From Patescibacteria group bacterium (GTDB taxonomy: Bacteria > Patescibacteriota > Minisyncoccia > Moranbacterales > UBA2206): 38,401 bases of DNA. The stretch covers positions 134,384 through 172,784 of the forward strand of contig JAKLIG010000003.1 in NCBI GenBank assembly GCA_022709735.1. Direction: 5' to 3'. The position numbers and the translations under genes are program-made. Under the pieces are notes generated by a model. The model made no database searches. It had not been told where the DNA came from and saw nothing but the letters and a program-made list of their open reading frames with translations. Shown piece after piece: positions 1 through 7,830 of the stretch (positions are counted from its first letter, which is position 1; every line of letters starts with the position of its first letter).

Positions 1-1
1 A

Positions 2-880
2 TTAGTCGAAAGCAAAGATTATTTTATAGCTCATTGTCCGGAAAGAATAAATCCCGGGAAAGATGCAGTAAGCAAGGGTTATAATGTAACTAACATTGCT
101 CGTGTAGTTGGCGCAATGTCTAAAAAAGGATTATTAATGGCTCAAAAATTTTATGAATCTATAATTGACGCACCGATAAAGCCAATGGGATCAATAAAAG
201 AAGCCGAGGCTTGTAAGGTAGTAGAAAATTCTTTCCGCGATATAAACATTGCTTTTGTGAATGAGCTAGCTAAAAGTTTCAACAAAATGGGCATTGATGT
301 GAAAAATGTGATCGAAGGAGCAGCAACCAAGCCTTTTGCTTTTATGGCGCATTATCCTAGCCGAGGCGTAGGCGGACACTGCATTCCAGTTGATCCTTAT
401 TATTTAATTGAAAGAGCTAAAGAATCAGGATTTGATCATAAATTTTTGCGTGTTGCTCGAGAAATTAATAATTCTATGCCTGCCTATACGGTTGAGCTTA
501 TGCATAATCTCTTAAATGAACTTGGGCTCTCGATAAAAGGCACCCCTATTGGTCTTATGGGTCTTTCTTACAAGGCTAATGTCGATGATCTTCGTGAATC
601 GCCCGCAATAAAAATAATTGAAGAACTTAAAAAGAAAGGCGCGCGGATTATCCGCTTTGATCCATTTATCAAATCGATGTCAGATGTAGACAATCTTGAA
701 GAACTTTTGCAAAAATCTAAAGCCCTTATTCTTGTCACTAATCATCAAGTGTTTTTAGATATTGATCCAAAAGTTTTCAAAAAATTTGGCATCAAAGCGA
801 TTGTGGACGGAGTGAATTGCTTGGATAAGGAAAAAATCAAAAAGCTCGGAATAAAGTATCGCGGAATTGGAAGAAAATAA
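2..880 (+). CDS. Nucleotide-sugar dehydrogenase (UDP-GlcNAc/UDP-ManNAc/UDP-Glc 6-dehydrogenase family), 5'-truncated by window edge
   Basis: The reading frame is open from base 2, so the gene begins outside the window; the ATG at 116 is internal, because the residues before it (HCPERINPGKD and NVTNIARVVGA) are already conserved family sequence. The family carries out the NAD-dependent two-step oxidation of a UDP-sugar C6 alcohol to a uronic acid for capsule or glycan synthesis. Visible are the central dimerisation helix region, the catalytic-cysteine motif GVGGHCIPVDPYYL (Cys at about 380-382) and the C-terminal UDP-binding Rossmann domain (GLSYKANVDDLRESPA). GHCIPVDP fits the WecC/TviB-type branch better than plain UDP-glucose dehydrogenase, but the exact substrate cannot be read. 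The N-terminal NAD domain is missing. It ends at TAA and is followed at once by a terminator. Confidence 0.9.
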   Translation, partial: LVESKDYFIAHCPERINPGKDAVSKGYNVTNIARVVGAMSKKGLLMAQKFYESIIDAPIKPMGSIKEAEACKVVENSFRDINIAFVNELAKSFNKMGIDVKNVIEGAATKPFAFMAHYPSRGVGGHCIPVDPYYLIERAKESGFDHKFLRVAREINNSMPAYTVELMHNLLNELGLSIKGTPIGLMGLSYKANVDDLRESPAIKIIEELKKKGARIIRFDPFIKSMSDVDNLEELLQKSKALILVTNHQVFLDIDPKVFKKFGIKAIVDGVNCLDKEKIKKLGIKYRGIGRK

Positions 881-900
881 ATTTGATATTTAGAATTTTA

Positions 901-937
901 AAAAAAGCGATTTTAATCAATCGCTTTTTTATTTTTA
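901..937. terminator. Bidirectional intrinsic terminator between convergent genes
   Basis: The inverted repeat AGCGATT / AATCGCT is flanked by A- and T-runs on both sides, so it can stop transcription from the sugar dehydrogenase (+) and from the histidine kinase operon (-), which converge here. Confidence 0.8.
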
Positions 938-949
938 GTTTTTTGGAAA

Positions 950-2599
950 TTATTCTTCAGTTTTCATCTCTTTCGGCGCTTCGATGAAGAAAGTTGAGCC
1001 CATGTTCGCGCCGGCAGATTCTACCCAGATTCGACCGTGCAGAGCTTCGATCATTCGTTTTCCGACATGAAGCCCGAGCCCCGTGCCTCCAACATTCAAA
1101 CGACTAACATCTTTTCCGCGGGAAAATTTAGAAAAAAGATAAGGAAGTTCTTCCGCTGGCACGCCAATCCCAGTATCAGTGATAGCCACCTTAATATTTT
1201 CGCCCATATCCGCCAGTTTTATTTTCACTCCCCCTTTGATTGTATATTTCAAAGCGTTGTCCACAAGGTTAGAAATAACTTCGCGAATTTTGTTTCGATC
1301 TGTCGTTGCTTCAAATTTCGCGTCTTTTGACAAAACAAATTCTAAATATAACTTCTTTTCTTTGGCGCGAAGCGCAAAAGTGTCATAAACTTCCTGGCAA
1401 ACTTCGCCTAGATTTATTTTTTCAAATTTATATTCCATTCGTCCTGATTCAATCCTGGACAAATTCAAAAGATCTTCCACGAGTTCAATTAGCCGTTCAT
1501 TGGAAATGTAGACCTTATTAAGAACTTCATTGACTTCTTTGCTGACTTTTCCGTATGATCCTTCGAGAAGCAATGAGATGAAACCTTTGATAGCCGTAAG
1601 AGGCGTTCGCAGTTGATGCGAAGCGATAGAGATAAATTCCGACTTGGCATTGTCCAATTTTCGCAGTTGATCATTAGCCTTAGCGAGTTTGTCCGACATT
1701 TCCTGCAACTCATTTTTTCTTTCAATTTCAATCTTTATCGATCGAATGAGCATCCAACCAAAACCAACCGATAAAACCAAAGTAATGCCAGTTAAGATTT
1801 GATTGGTAAAAGATTTTATGAAAAAGAATTGCGAACCGATGAGAATAATGAGTCCCGCCACCAGCGCCTGCGCTCCGATCATTTTTATATTAAAGGCTTC
1901 GAATTTCACGATCAGATAAGCAAGCATCGCCATAAAAATTGGCATACCGAACAATCCGTATTGTGTTATCTCCCAATTGGTTGTTAAGTTGCCGACAATA
2001 TTTACCCAAGAAAAAGCTAATAAAAAAGAAATGACACCAGCAGAAAGATAAATTATTTGTTTTTTAAATTCTTTTTCGGCTTTTATATAACTTCTTATAA
2101 GAAATGCAACAATGCAAAGAGAGAAAAATATTTCAATAAAATAGATATACTTAATCATTGGACCCTGCATGGATTCGCAACTGGGAACATCAAAATATTG
2201 AAGGTTAGCAGTTGTTGGCAATAAAATTAAAATGGGAAGTAACAGAATTAAAGTGAATAATTTTATTTTGATATAATTATCTTGCTTATTCACATAGATA
2301 TAAGCGAAATAAAGCATCAGGATATAAATTAATGGTTCCAGAAAATTCATTATTGCCCAAAAAAACATTACTTTTCTACTATCAGGATTTATCCAAGTTA
2401 TAATATCAAAAATAGACCATAAGGAAAAAGTAATTGTTATAAAAAATAATATTTTTGAAAGTAAATCATTTCTGTTTTTAAAATATACAAATAACCCCAA
2501 CAATAAAGCAATCACTATGGCAGGCCAATGTGAATAATATAAAATGGATGGTGCTTCAAAATAACAAGATTCTACATTCGTAATTAAATTATATCCCAT
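950..2599 (-). CDS. Multi-TM sensor histidine kinase
   Basis: A 549-residue membrane histidine kinase. Residues 1 to about 290 hold eight or so hydrophobic helices with almost no extracytoplasmic loop domain. A short coiled signalling helix (290-320) follows, then HisKA with the phospho-acceptor His328 (SIASHQLRTPLTAIKG) and a complete HATPase_c domain: N box around Asn448, G1 DTGIG (475-479) and G2 GGTGLGL (504-510). It should autophosphorylate and pass phosphate to a response regulator, but none is encoded in the window. It lies 22 bp downstream of the ATP-grasp gene, so it is probably last in a three-gene operon. Its N-terminal region resembles the 280-residue protein at 3962-4804. No clear Shine-Dalgarno precedes the ATG. 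The stimulus is unknown. Confidence 0.9.
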   Translation of the reverse strand: MGYNLITNVESCYFEAPSILYYSHWPAIVIALLLGLFVYFKNRNDLLSKILFFITITFSLWSIFDIITWINPDSRKVMFFWAIMNFLEPLIYILMLYFAYIYVNKQDNYIKIKLFTLILLLPILILLPTTANLQYFDVPSCESMQGPMIKYIYFIEIFFSLCIVAFLIRSYIKAEKEFKKQIIYLSAGVISFLLAFSWVNIVGNLTTNWEITQYGLFGMPIFMAMLAYLIVKFEAFNIKMIGAQALVAGLIILIGSQFFFIKSFTNQILTGITLVLSVGFGWMLIRSIKIEIERKNELQEMSDKLAKANDQLRKLDNAKSEFISIASHQLRTPLTAIKGFISLLLEGSYGKVSKEVNEVLNKVYISNERLIELVEDLLNLSRIESGRMEYKFEKINLGEVCQEVYDTFALRAKEKKLYLEFVLSKDAKFEATTDRNKIREVISNLVDNALKYTIKGGVKIKLADMGENIKVAITDTGIGVPAEELPYLFSKFSRGKDVSRLNVGGTGLGLHVGKRMIEALHGRIWVESAGANMGSTFFIEAPKEMKTEE

Positions 2600-2621
2600 A
2601 TTTTTTATTTTTATTTAATAT

Positions 2622-3923
2622 TTATAACCATCCCCATTTTCGTAATTTTTTCATATCTTCTTTTTCAAATTTTAAACCAATATCAGTTCGATAAAACATT
2701 TTAGGTATAACTATATTTTTTATATTTTCATAAACATTTTCCCTAGCTTTTTTTATAGTTTTTCCAACTCCAACTATATGCGCTATATACCCAGATTTAC
2801 TGCAAATTTTATAAACTTTTCTTTTGCTATTTTCAAAAATAGAAACTTCTTCAAAATAAATATCCTGTAATTTCTCTTTTGAAAAATTCTTAAAATAAAT
2901 TTCAAGACCATCTGGAGAATTATAAATAGAATTATTTTTATATGGATATGGAGGCGTTCCAATAAAAACTAGGACAGCATATCCTTTTTTAAATTTTAAA
3001 TCATATTTTTTTCCATCAGCTAAAGCCTTAAAAAATTCACCCAATGGAGATGTAACTAACGACATCTGAGCCTGAGTAGTAGGATAAGCTAGTCGAGAAG
3101 TAGATTCCAACGGATATGCGCCAGATTCATTAACTATACAATTTATATCAAAATAACCCTTATAATTTGTTTTTTTAAGAAATGGCGTCATTTTTTCTAA
3201 AACTTCTTTAAAAAATTTGTTTTCTTTTTCATCATACCACACAAGACTTCCCATCTCTTCGCCTTTCGGGCCAAGATTATTATTAAATAAACCCTTGTGC
3301 TCAACATTCATACATATTGGACCAACCCACTCAGTGCCATTAAAATACCTACCGAATGCAATTTCCACTCCGTCAATCTTCTCCTGCATATCAAAATAAA
3401 TATTATCTTTATTTAAGATTTTTTTATATCTCTTGAGAATTGATATTGAATCTTCTGCGCTATCTAAATTTCCAACATAATTTAAAGTTTTATCAAAATT
3501 CCCATTTTGCTTTACTACCCATTTCCCTTTATTATTTCGTAAAAAAAATATCATTTTATCGATATTGTAAAAATCCTTTGATGGTTTTATAGGTATATTC
3601 AATACCGAAAAAATTTTTTGTCCATATTGTCTATTATCTTCAACTTTTTCACCCAATCCTGAACTACCAAAAACGCTAAAGCCCTTTTCTCTTAATCTAT
3701 CTTGGATTTCTCCCATTCCAGAATAATCAAAAATTATTAAACCTTTCTTTCCTACCCAGGATAGTTCATTTTCCCAATTTGAAATAAATTTAATTAATGG
3801 CCGTTTTATTTTTTTCCCCCAGCAATTATCAATATCGAATATTTTAATAATATTTCCCTCTTCTGCTAACTTACAAGCCAGAGTTATTCCCGTTAAATCT
3901 TTTGAAATAAATAGTATATTCAT
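2622..3923 (-). CDS. PurD-like ATP-grasp ligase (orphan)
   Basis: 433 residues. The start is placed at the ATG at 3923 because it has an AAGGA ribosome site and begins MNILFISKD, a typical first strand; the longer upstream open frame overlaps the preceding gene. The N-terminal third is Rossmann-like (GLIIFDYSGMGEIQDRL; SVFGSSGLGEKVEDNRQYG), like the N domain of phosphoribosylamine-glycine ligase. An ATP-grasp region follows (GKWVVKQNG; EKIDGVEIAFGRYFNG; GYFDINCIVNESG; ESTSRLAYPTTQ), then a PurD-like C domain ending in FYRTDIG. No other purine gene is present, so a role in de novo purine synthesis is doubtful; it may join another amine and carboxylate. It sits between two receptor genes (38 bp and 22 bp gaps). 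Family is fairly sure, substrate unknown. Confidence 0.75.
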   Translation of the reverse strand: MNILFISKDLTGITLACKLAEEGNIIKIFDIDNCWGKKIKRPLIKFISNWENELSWVGKKGLIIFDYSGMGEIQDRLREKGFSVFGSSGLGEKVEDNRQYGQKIFSVLNIPIKPSKDFYNIDKMIFFLRNNKGKWVVKQNGNFDKTLNYVGNLDSAEDSISILKRYKKILNKDNIYFDMQEKIDGVEIAFGRYFNGTEWVGPICMNVEHKGLFNNNLGPKGEEMGSLVWYDEKENKFFKEVLEKMTPFLKKTNYKGYFDINCIVNESGAYPLESTSRLAYPTTQAQMSLVTSPLGEFFKALADGKKYDLKFKKGYAVLVFIGTPPYPYKNNSIYNSPDGLEIYFKNFSKEKLQDIYFEEVSIFENSKRKVYKICSKSGYIAHIVGVGKTIKKARENVYENIKNIVIPKMFYRTDIGLKFEKEDMKKLRKWGWL

Positions 3924-3961
3924 AATATCCTTATAATAAAGCAAAAATATATATTTGGCAA

Positions 3962-4804
3962 TTACATCTTCAAAAAAATTATCATCAGTATAATATAGGC
4001 AATTCCTGAAATTATACTCGAACCTATATTCATAGAAAATAGGAGCATCCCGACAAAAATAAGCAACCAAACAAAAACAACAAGCCAATTTAAGGGAACG
4101 CTACAAAATTCAAATAAATCTTTTTTTATTATAGAAAAAGCAATTAGAGATACAAAGAATAAATTTCCTATAATAAACTGCGGAGTAACATCAATATAAT
4201 TATTACTCAAAAAGCTTATCCTGCTTATTTCTTCATAGATGATTATCCAGATTATAAAAAACCAAATGGCTGGCAACAAAACTTTTATTTGTGATCTGGC
4301 TTGACTTGAGTTTATAGGATTTCGATAATATTTAATCAGAAGATAAGAAGCCCATCCAATGTATAAAAATTCAAAGAGATACAAATATCCGTTCATAAAT
4401 TTAGTATGGGCATAGTTGCAATCGCTAATGTTAAAAACCTGGATATTATATTTAGTAAAAGCGAGAAACAACAAAAGAATGTATGGAATTGCCAAGAGCC
4501 ATTTCTTTTTTATACTAATTTCAGTGCAAGTAAAATGATAAACAAAATAAAGAAAAAACAAAAAAATCAAATCAGCCATAACTGAGATTTCGGCCGAAAA
4601 CATGTTCAAAGAAACACTGTGCGCTGTCCATTGCACAAGATCGTCAATAGTCCAAAGAGCGATAATTAGAATAAAATAAAAAGCATTACGATTAATCGGA
4701 TGCTTTATATCCTTAAAAAGAATTATAAAACCAGTAAGCAAAGTTAGAATAAAAACCGTTATATGGGAATAATAAATAAAAACTGGCGTTTCAAACTGGC
4801 ACAT
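3962..4804 (-). CDS. Multi-TM receptor-like protein without a kinase domain
   Basis: 280 residues, almost entirely hydrophobic helices. The N-terminus resembles that of the histidine kinase at 950-2599: both have a YYSH motif at the first helix, an LWxIxDxxxW motif in the second or third helix, and a short loop with a Cys followed by YxYxxE. The protein ends just after the last membrane helix, where the kinase paralogue continues into its signalling helix, so it is a receptor with no output domain and not an obvious frameshift product. It is the first gene of the operon with the ATP-grasp enzyme and the kinase, and could form heteromers with the kinase. A possible extended -10 element (TGGTAGAAT) lies at 4820-4828 on the minus strand. 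Confidence 0.75.
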   Translation of the reverse strand: MCQFETPVFIYYSHITVFILTLLTGFIILFKDIKHPINRNAFYFILIIALWTIDDLVQWTAHSVSLNMFSAEISVMADLIFLFFLYFVYHFTCTEISIKKKWLLAIPYILLLFLAFTKYNIQVFNISDCNYAHTKFMNGYLYLFEFLYIGWASYLLIKYYRNPINSSQARSQIKVLLPAIWFFIIWIIIYEEISRISFLSNNYIDVTPQFIIGNLFFVSLIAFSIIKKDLFEFCSVPLNWLVVFVWLLIFVGMLLFSMNIGSSIISGIAYIILMIIFLKM

Positions 4805-4837
4805 ATTTTTCTTGACTTTATTCTACCACAACACCAA

Positions 4838-4863
4838 AAAAACGCCAGAATCGGCGTTTTTTA
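4838..4863 (-). terminator. Intrinsic terminator after the small membrane-protein operon
   Basis: AACGCC / GGCGTT stem with a T-run on the minus strand. It ends the operon 5424-4882 and immediately precedes the probable promoter of the receptor operon (-10 at 4820-4825). Confidence 0.75.
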
Positions 4864-4881
4864 AAAATAACAAGAGAAATC

Positions 4882-5043
4882 TTAATCAAAAATAGCAAGA
4901 GTAAAAATAGCCACGAAAATAACCATGCCAATAATGCCAATCGCAAAAAGCATATTTGATAATTTGTTATTATTTCCGCCTATTCTTAAATAAATTGAAG
5001 CGAGAATAAGCACGCCCGAAATAATCCCAATAATTTGTCCCAT
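4882..5043 (-). CDS. Small two-helix membrane protein
   Basis: A 53-residue open frame starting MGQIIGIISGVLILASIYLR and ending FTLAIFD. It has two hydrophobic helices (about 3-19 and 32-51) joined by a short polar loop rich in Asn. It begins 12 bp after the stop of the 122-residue membrane protein upstream and ends just before a terminator, so the two are probably one transcript. Small size, no ribosome site stronger than AAGAA and no recognised family limit the call; position and membrane character support it. Confidence 0.55.
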   Translation of the reverse strand: MGQIIGIISGVLILASIYLRIGGNNNKLSNMLFAIGIIGMVIFVAIFTLAIFD

Positions 5044-5055
5044 AATTTAAATTTC

Positions 5056-5424
5056 TTAATTGTTCTCTTCGCTTTTTTTGTTCTTGCGCCATTCAATCCA
5101 AGAAGCAATAAGATAAAAAAGAATCAAATTAAAAACAACGGTTAGAATAGCCATTGCTGTCCAATAAAATCCGTAAACTTCTTCATTATCAATAATTAAG
5201 CTTTCGGGATCGAAAAATCTTTGAAATATCATTATTATAAAACCAGGAATGATTGAAATTATAGTAGCAAAAATACCCATAATTATTGTTGCTACATTTT
5301 TAATAGAATTTGAGACTCCTGATGATAACTCAAGCGATAAAAGAAATATCCAAAATGGATATATAAACCCGCCAATTAAAGAAATGGCTATTTTAAATTT
5401 AGTTAGTTTTAAAAATTTTTTCAT
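5056..5424 (-). CDS. Small membrane protein, unknown function
   Basis: 122 residues with a basic N-terminus and three hydrophobic segments (about 13-33, 40-67 and 85-107), ending in a charged tail (EWRKNKKSEENN). I recognise no family. A TATAAT box lies at 5459-5464 on the minus strand, 35 bases before the ATG, with no clear -35. It is co-directional and nearly contiguous with the 53-residue membrane protein downstream. Confidence 0.6.
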   Translation of the reverse strand: MKKFLKLTKFKIAISLIGGFIYPFWIFLLSLELSSGVSNSIKNVATIIMGIFATIISIIPGFIIMIFQRFFDPESLIIDNEEVYGFYWTAMAILTVVFNLILFYLIASWIEWRKNKKSEENN

Positions 5425-5458
5425 AATACTAATTTTAGTTTTAAAAAATTATATTTTT

Positions 5459-5464
5459 ATTATA
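5459..5464 (-). promoter_or_regulatory. Probable -10 box for the small membrane-protein operon
   Basis: Perfect TATAAT on the minus strand, 35 nt upstream of the ATG at 5424; no good -35 at the usual distance. Confidence 0.4.
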
Positions 5465-5495
5465 CCTCGTTTTTATACTCAAATAAATACTTCAG

Positions 5496-5529
5496 AACTC
5501 TGACCCAAGATTCTTGGGTCAGAGTTTTT
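5496..5529. terminator. Long hairpin downstream of the exported 311-residue protein
   Basis: A perfect 15-base inverted repeat (AACTCTGACCCAAGA and its complement) around one central base. It lies just after the stop of the gene at 5538-6473. The T-run is on the plus-strand side, so on the minus strand it is a strong hairpin with a weak U tract; it may work as a terminator or as a 3' RNA-stabilising stem. Confidence 0.55.
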
Positions 5530-5537
5530 CGATTAAA

Positions 5538-6473
5538 TCAATCGCAACTCGGCGCCTTAGGATATGGAAACATGCAAACTCCCCAAGCATAAGAAGCACT
5601 AAACTTGCCATCCTTAGCTGTCTTATATTGCAACTTAGTATCAGAATTGCAGCTATGATAACCAGCAACATATCCCTTTTTAGTCAAATCATCGCACATT
5701 TTATCATATATAGGCAATGATACATTGCTTCGTGTCCATTCCTTTGTGCACTTTGTTGACATCTTGCTACTGTCAGCACAAGTTCCGTGATTACACGAGT
5801 TAAATGTATATTTCAACGTTCCGCTACTCGTGTAAAGTCTTACCCTAAGAGCAGAGTGCTCCACGATAGGATAATCATCCAATTTTTTCTTCCTGATCTC
5901 CGCTTTATACTTATATACCGTCGTTGCCATTGTGGAAATTCCCTTCGTATTTATTTCCGGATTGCTTTCATCGAAGAAATCACTTTCTTTGACCGACCCT
6001 GCGCAATTTATAAGTTCTTCCAGTTCGGGAGTTTTGTTTTTTGATTTCTTCTGAAAAGCTTTTAACGCCTTGACAAAATCAGGCAAGAGATAAAAATCAA
6101 AAAGCGTGTCATTATCATCCAAAATAAAACCTTCAGCGACTTTTTGATCCTCAATCCACTGCGGATTAATCATTTTTCCGCCACCTGCGCGAACCACAAA
6201 AGGAATACCCATATCATCCATAATGCGGATATCCACAGAAAACTTTGGTGCGTTAGGATCTCCCTTTGGATTTTTTTCGCCACGAATAGCTTCAAAATAA
6301 ATAGTACGCCCATCTTTAGCAAATGAACCCGAAACCATTCCGTTCGATACAATCGCGATTTTAAGAAGTGGTTTTTCAAATTTGTCTTTCGCTGTTACAT
6401 TTACCGCAATAACAATTAATGCTATAACAGCACCTAAAAACACCATTACCGATATTGCAACTTTCCTTTTCAT
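5538..6473 (-). CDS. Membrane-anchored exported protein with Cys-rich C-terminus, unknown function
   Basis: 311 residues. One N-terminal hydrophobic helix (about 5-27) acts as signal anchor; the rest is soluble and probably outside the membrane. The C-terminal third carries about seven cysteines (for example NSCNHGTCADSS), suggesting disulfides or metal binding. A perfect ribosome site (GGAGGTG at 6478-6484) precedes the ATG. A strong promoter, TTGGCA - 17 bp - TATATT, lies at 6553-6581 and gives a leader of about 70 nt. I recognise no family. It is monocistronic, with its own promoter and a 3' hairpin. Confidence 0.7.
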   Translation of the reverse strand: MKRKVAISVMVFLGAVIALIVIAVNVTAKDKFEKPLLKIAIVSNGMVSGSFAKDGRTIYFEAIRGEKNPKGDPNAPKFSVDIRIMDDMGIPFVVRAGGGKMINPQWIEDQKVAEGFILDDNDTLFDFYLLPDFVKALKAFQKKSKNKTPELEELINCAGSVKESDFFDESNPEINTKGISTMATTVYKYKAEIRKKKLDDYPIVEHSALRVRLYTSSGTLKYTFNSCNHGTCADSSKMSTKCTKEWTRSNVSLPIYDKMCDDLTKKGYVAGYHSCNSDTKLQYKTAKDGKFSASYAWGVCMFPYPKAPSCD

Positions 6474-6552
6474 CTTACACCTCCAAAATTTTTATTGTTT
6501 TTATTTGTCGGGACAATCCCATAGAAGATTAGATACTTAAAGTACTACCTAA

Positions 6553-6581
6553 AATATAACAAAAAAAAGCTTTTCTGCCAA
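6553..6581 (-). promoter_or_regulatory. Sigma70-type promoter of the exported Cys-rich protein
   Basis: TTGGCA (6576-6581) and TATATT (6553-6558) with a 17-bp spacer on the minus strand. Confidence 0.65.
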
Positions 6582-6618
6582 ATTCATCCTCAAGCCAATA
6601 ACCGTCAAATTTATCCGA

Positions 6619-7665
6619 TTAAAATAAATATTTTCCGAAAAATTCAATTACTGACACTCCTGCGAAAGCCACGATTGTCCAATAAGCATTTCCAATTATC
6701 AAACTAGACATAAAAATTATCCAGTCTCTTTTGGACATGCCGGAATATTTATGCGCTCCGCTCCGCATATAGGCCGTAGTGATGAATGGGTCAAATTGAA
6801 TCGACAAAAACAAAAGCAAAACCGGATCACTTTTTTGCATTATCCAAGAAGTGAATTTTCCAATCAATGATTTGCCGTTGTATTCCTTGAGCTGTTTTAG
6901 TGTTTCAATTCCCAACCAGTCTTTTTTCGCCCAGTCATAAAAAATCATTATCGCATAGCAAACTAAAAACGATGCGATAGTCATAACCGCTCCTCCGCCT
7001 AAAATTCCGAGTTTCCATATCGCAAAAGGATAAATAATATAATTGAAAACAAAGTCAATGGATTCATTCACGAGATACCCCACGCCTAAAATTCCCAGTC
7101 TCTTTTTTTCTCTAATCAAAAACTTCATTAGCCGTTCAGACAGCTGATTAAATTCCAGCATCAAAAGACCAGGAAACACCACACCTAAAAGAAAAACAAT
7201 TCTTATTTCTTTAAGACTCGGACCGGATAGAAAACCAATAAGCGCTGGTCCAAAAACCAAACCCAGAATAAATGAAGCCACAATCGCCAAAGAAAAGTTT
7301 TTCATTTTTTCAAAATCACCATGCCAGATTATTCCAATCTGCCCCGCCATTATCATTCCCGCGCCCAATCCCGAGAATGTTCTTCCAAAAACAAAAAGAT
7401 TGGAATCAACCATGAAAAAATTGGCCAAACTTCCAAGAATCATAAAAACTAATCCGGGCTGAATAACAGATTTTATTTTTCCGTTATTCTCAAAAATTTC
7501 AGAAAAAATAAGAAAGATTAGAAAAGATGCAAAAAAAGAAAGAATAAAATCGGCTGGATTTTTTGGAAAAAAAGAAACTGCCGCAATTTGAATTGCTACA
7601 ATGAAATCTACCAAGATTAGGTAGAAAAAGAAGACTTTTTTATTGTCGAGAGTGTTTATTTTCAT
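6619..7665 (-). CDS. Polytopic membrane protein with MFS-like N-terminal half
   Basis: 348 residues with roughly nine to ten membrane helices. The first half recalls a major-facilitator half-unit: helices 1-6 with GRTFSGLGAGMIMAGQIG resembling the helix 4-5 region of drug exporters. The second half is different, with a long polar stretch (about 240-275) and then a conserved-looking segment FDPFITTAYMRSGAHKYSGM before two final helices. It is therefore not a full 12-helix transporter. The ATG lies 8 nt after a perfect TATAAT box, so the message may be leaderless. Function unknown; transport is an inference. Confidence 0.65.
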   Translation of the reverse strand: MKINTLDNKKVFFFYLILVDFIVAIQIAAVSFFPKNPADFILSFFASFLIFLIFSEIFENNGKIKSVIQPGLVFMILGSLANFFMVDSNLFVFGRTFSGLGAGMIMAGQIGIIWHGDFEKMKNFSLAIVASFILGLVFGPALIGFLSGPSLKEIRIVFLLGVVFPGLLMLEFNQLSERLMKFLIREKKRLGILGVGYLVNESIDFVFNYIIYPFAIWKLGILGGGAVMTIASFLVCYAIMIFYDWAKKDWLGIETLKQLKEYNGKSLIGKFTSWIMQKSDPVLLLFLSIQFDPFITTAYMRSGAHKYSGMSKRDWIIFMSSLIIGNAYWTIVAFAGVSVIEFFGKYLF

Positions 7666-7673
7666 AACCTACT

Positions 7674-7702
7674 ATTATACACCAAAAAAACCGCTTTGTC
7701 CA
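7674..7702 (-). promoter_or_regulatory. Promoter embedded in the preceding terminator; leaderless start
   Basis: TGGACA (7697-7702) and TATAAT (7674-7679) with a 17-bp spacer on the minus strand. The -10 ends 8 nt before the ATG at 7665, so transcription should start at or next to the start codon. The -35 lies inside the terminator hairpin of the upstream gene. Confidence 0.65.
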
Positions 7703-7708
7703 GCGGTC
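7682..7708 (-). terminator. Intrinsic terminator of the Cys/Asp-rich protein gene
   Basis: ACCGCT / AGCGGT stem followed by a run of Ts on the minus strand, downstream of the gene at 7831-8316. It overlaps the next gene's promoter. Confidence 0.7.
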
Positions 7709-7731
7709 TGCCTAATTTTGGCTTGTTTAAG

Positions 7732-7799
7732 CCCCCACACCAATTAAAATCACTTCGTTTGCCTGAAATAAACTAATTTTCTCAAAATTGGTGTGGGGG
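7732..7799. repeat. 14-bp perfect inverted repeat with 40-nt spacer
   Basis: CCCCCACACCAATT at 7732-7745 and its complement at 7786-7799. It sits between the 161-residue protein gene and the simple terminator at 7682, so that transcript would end in two consecutive stem-loops. Much more GC-rich than its surroundings. Confidence 0.65.
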
Positions 7800-7830
7800 T
7801 AAAAGATTTTTTTGAAAATTTGACCCAATA

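Noticed and set aside
1489-1731. 80-codon minus-strand frame inside the histidine kinase
   Set aside because: Alternative-frame shadow of the HisKA region.
3924-4088. 55-residue upstream extension of the PurD-like gene
   Set aside because: It overlaps the receptor gene in another frame, is Cys/Tyr/Phe-rich noise, and a ribosome site marks the ATG at 3923.
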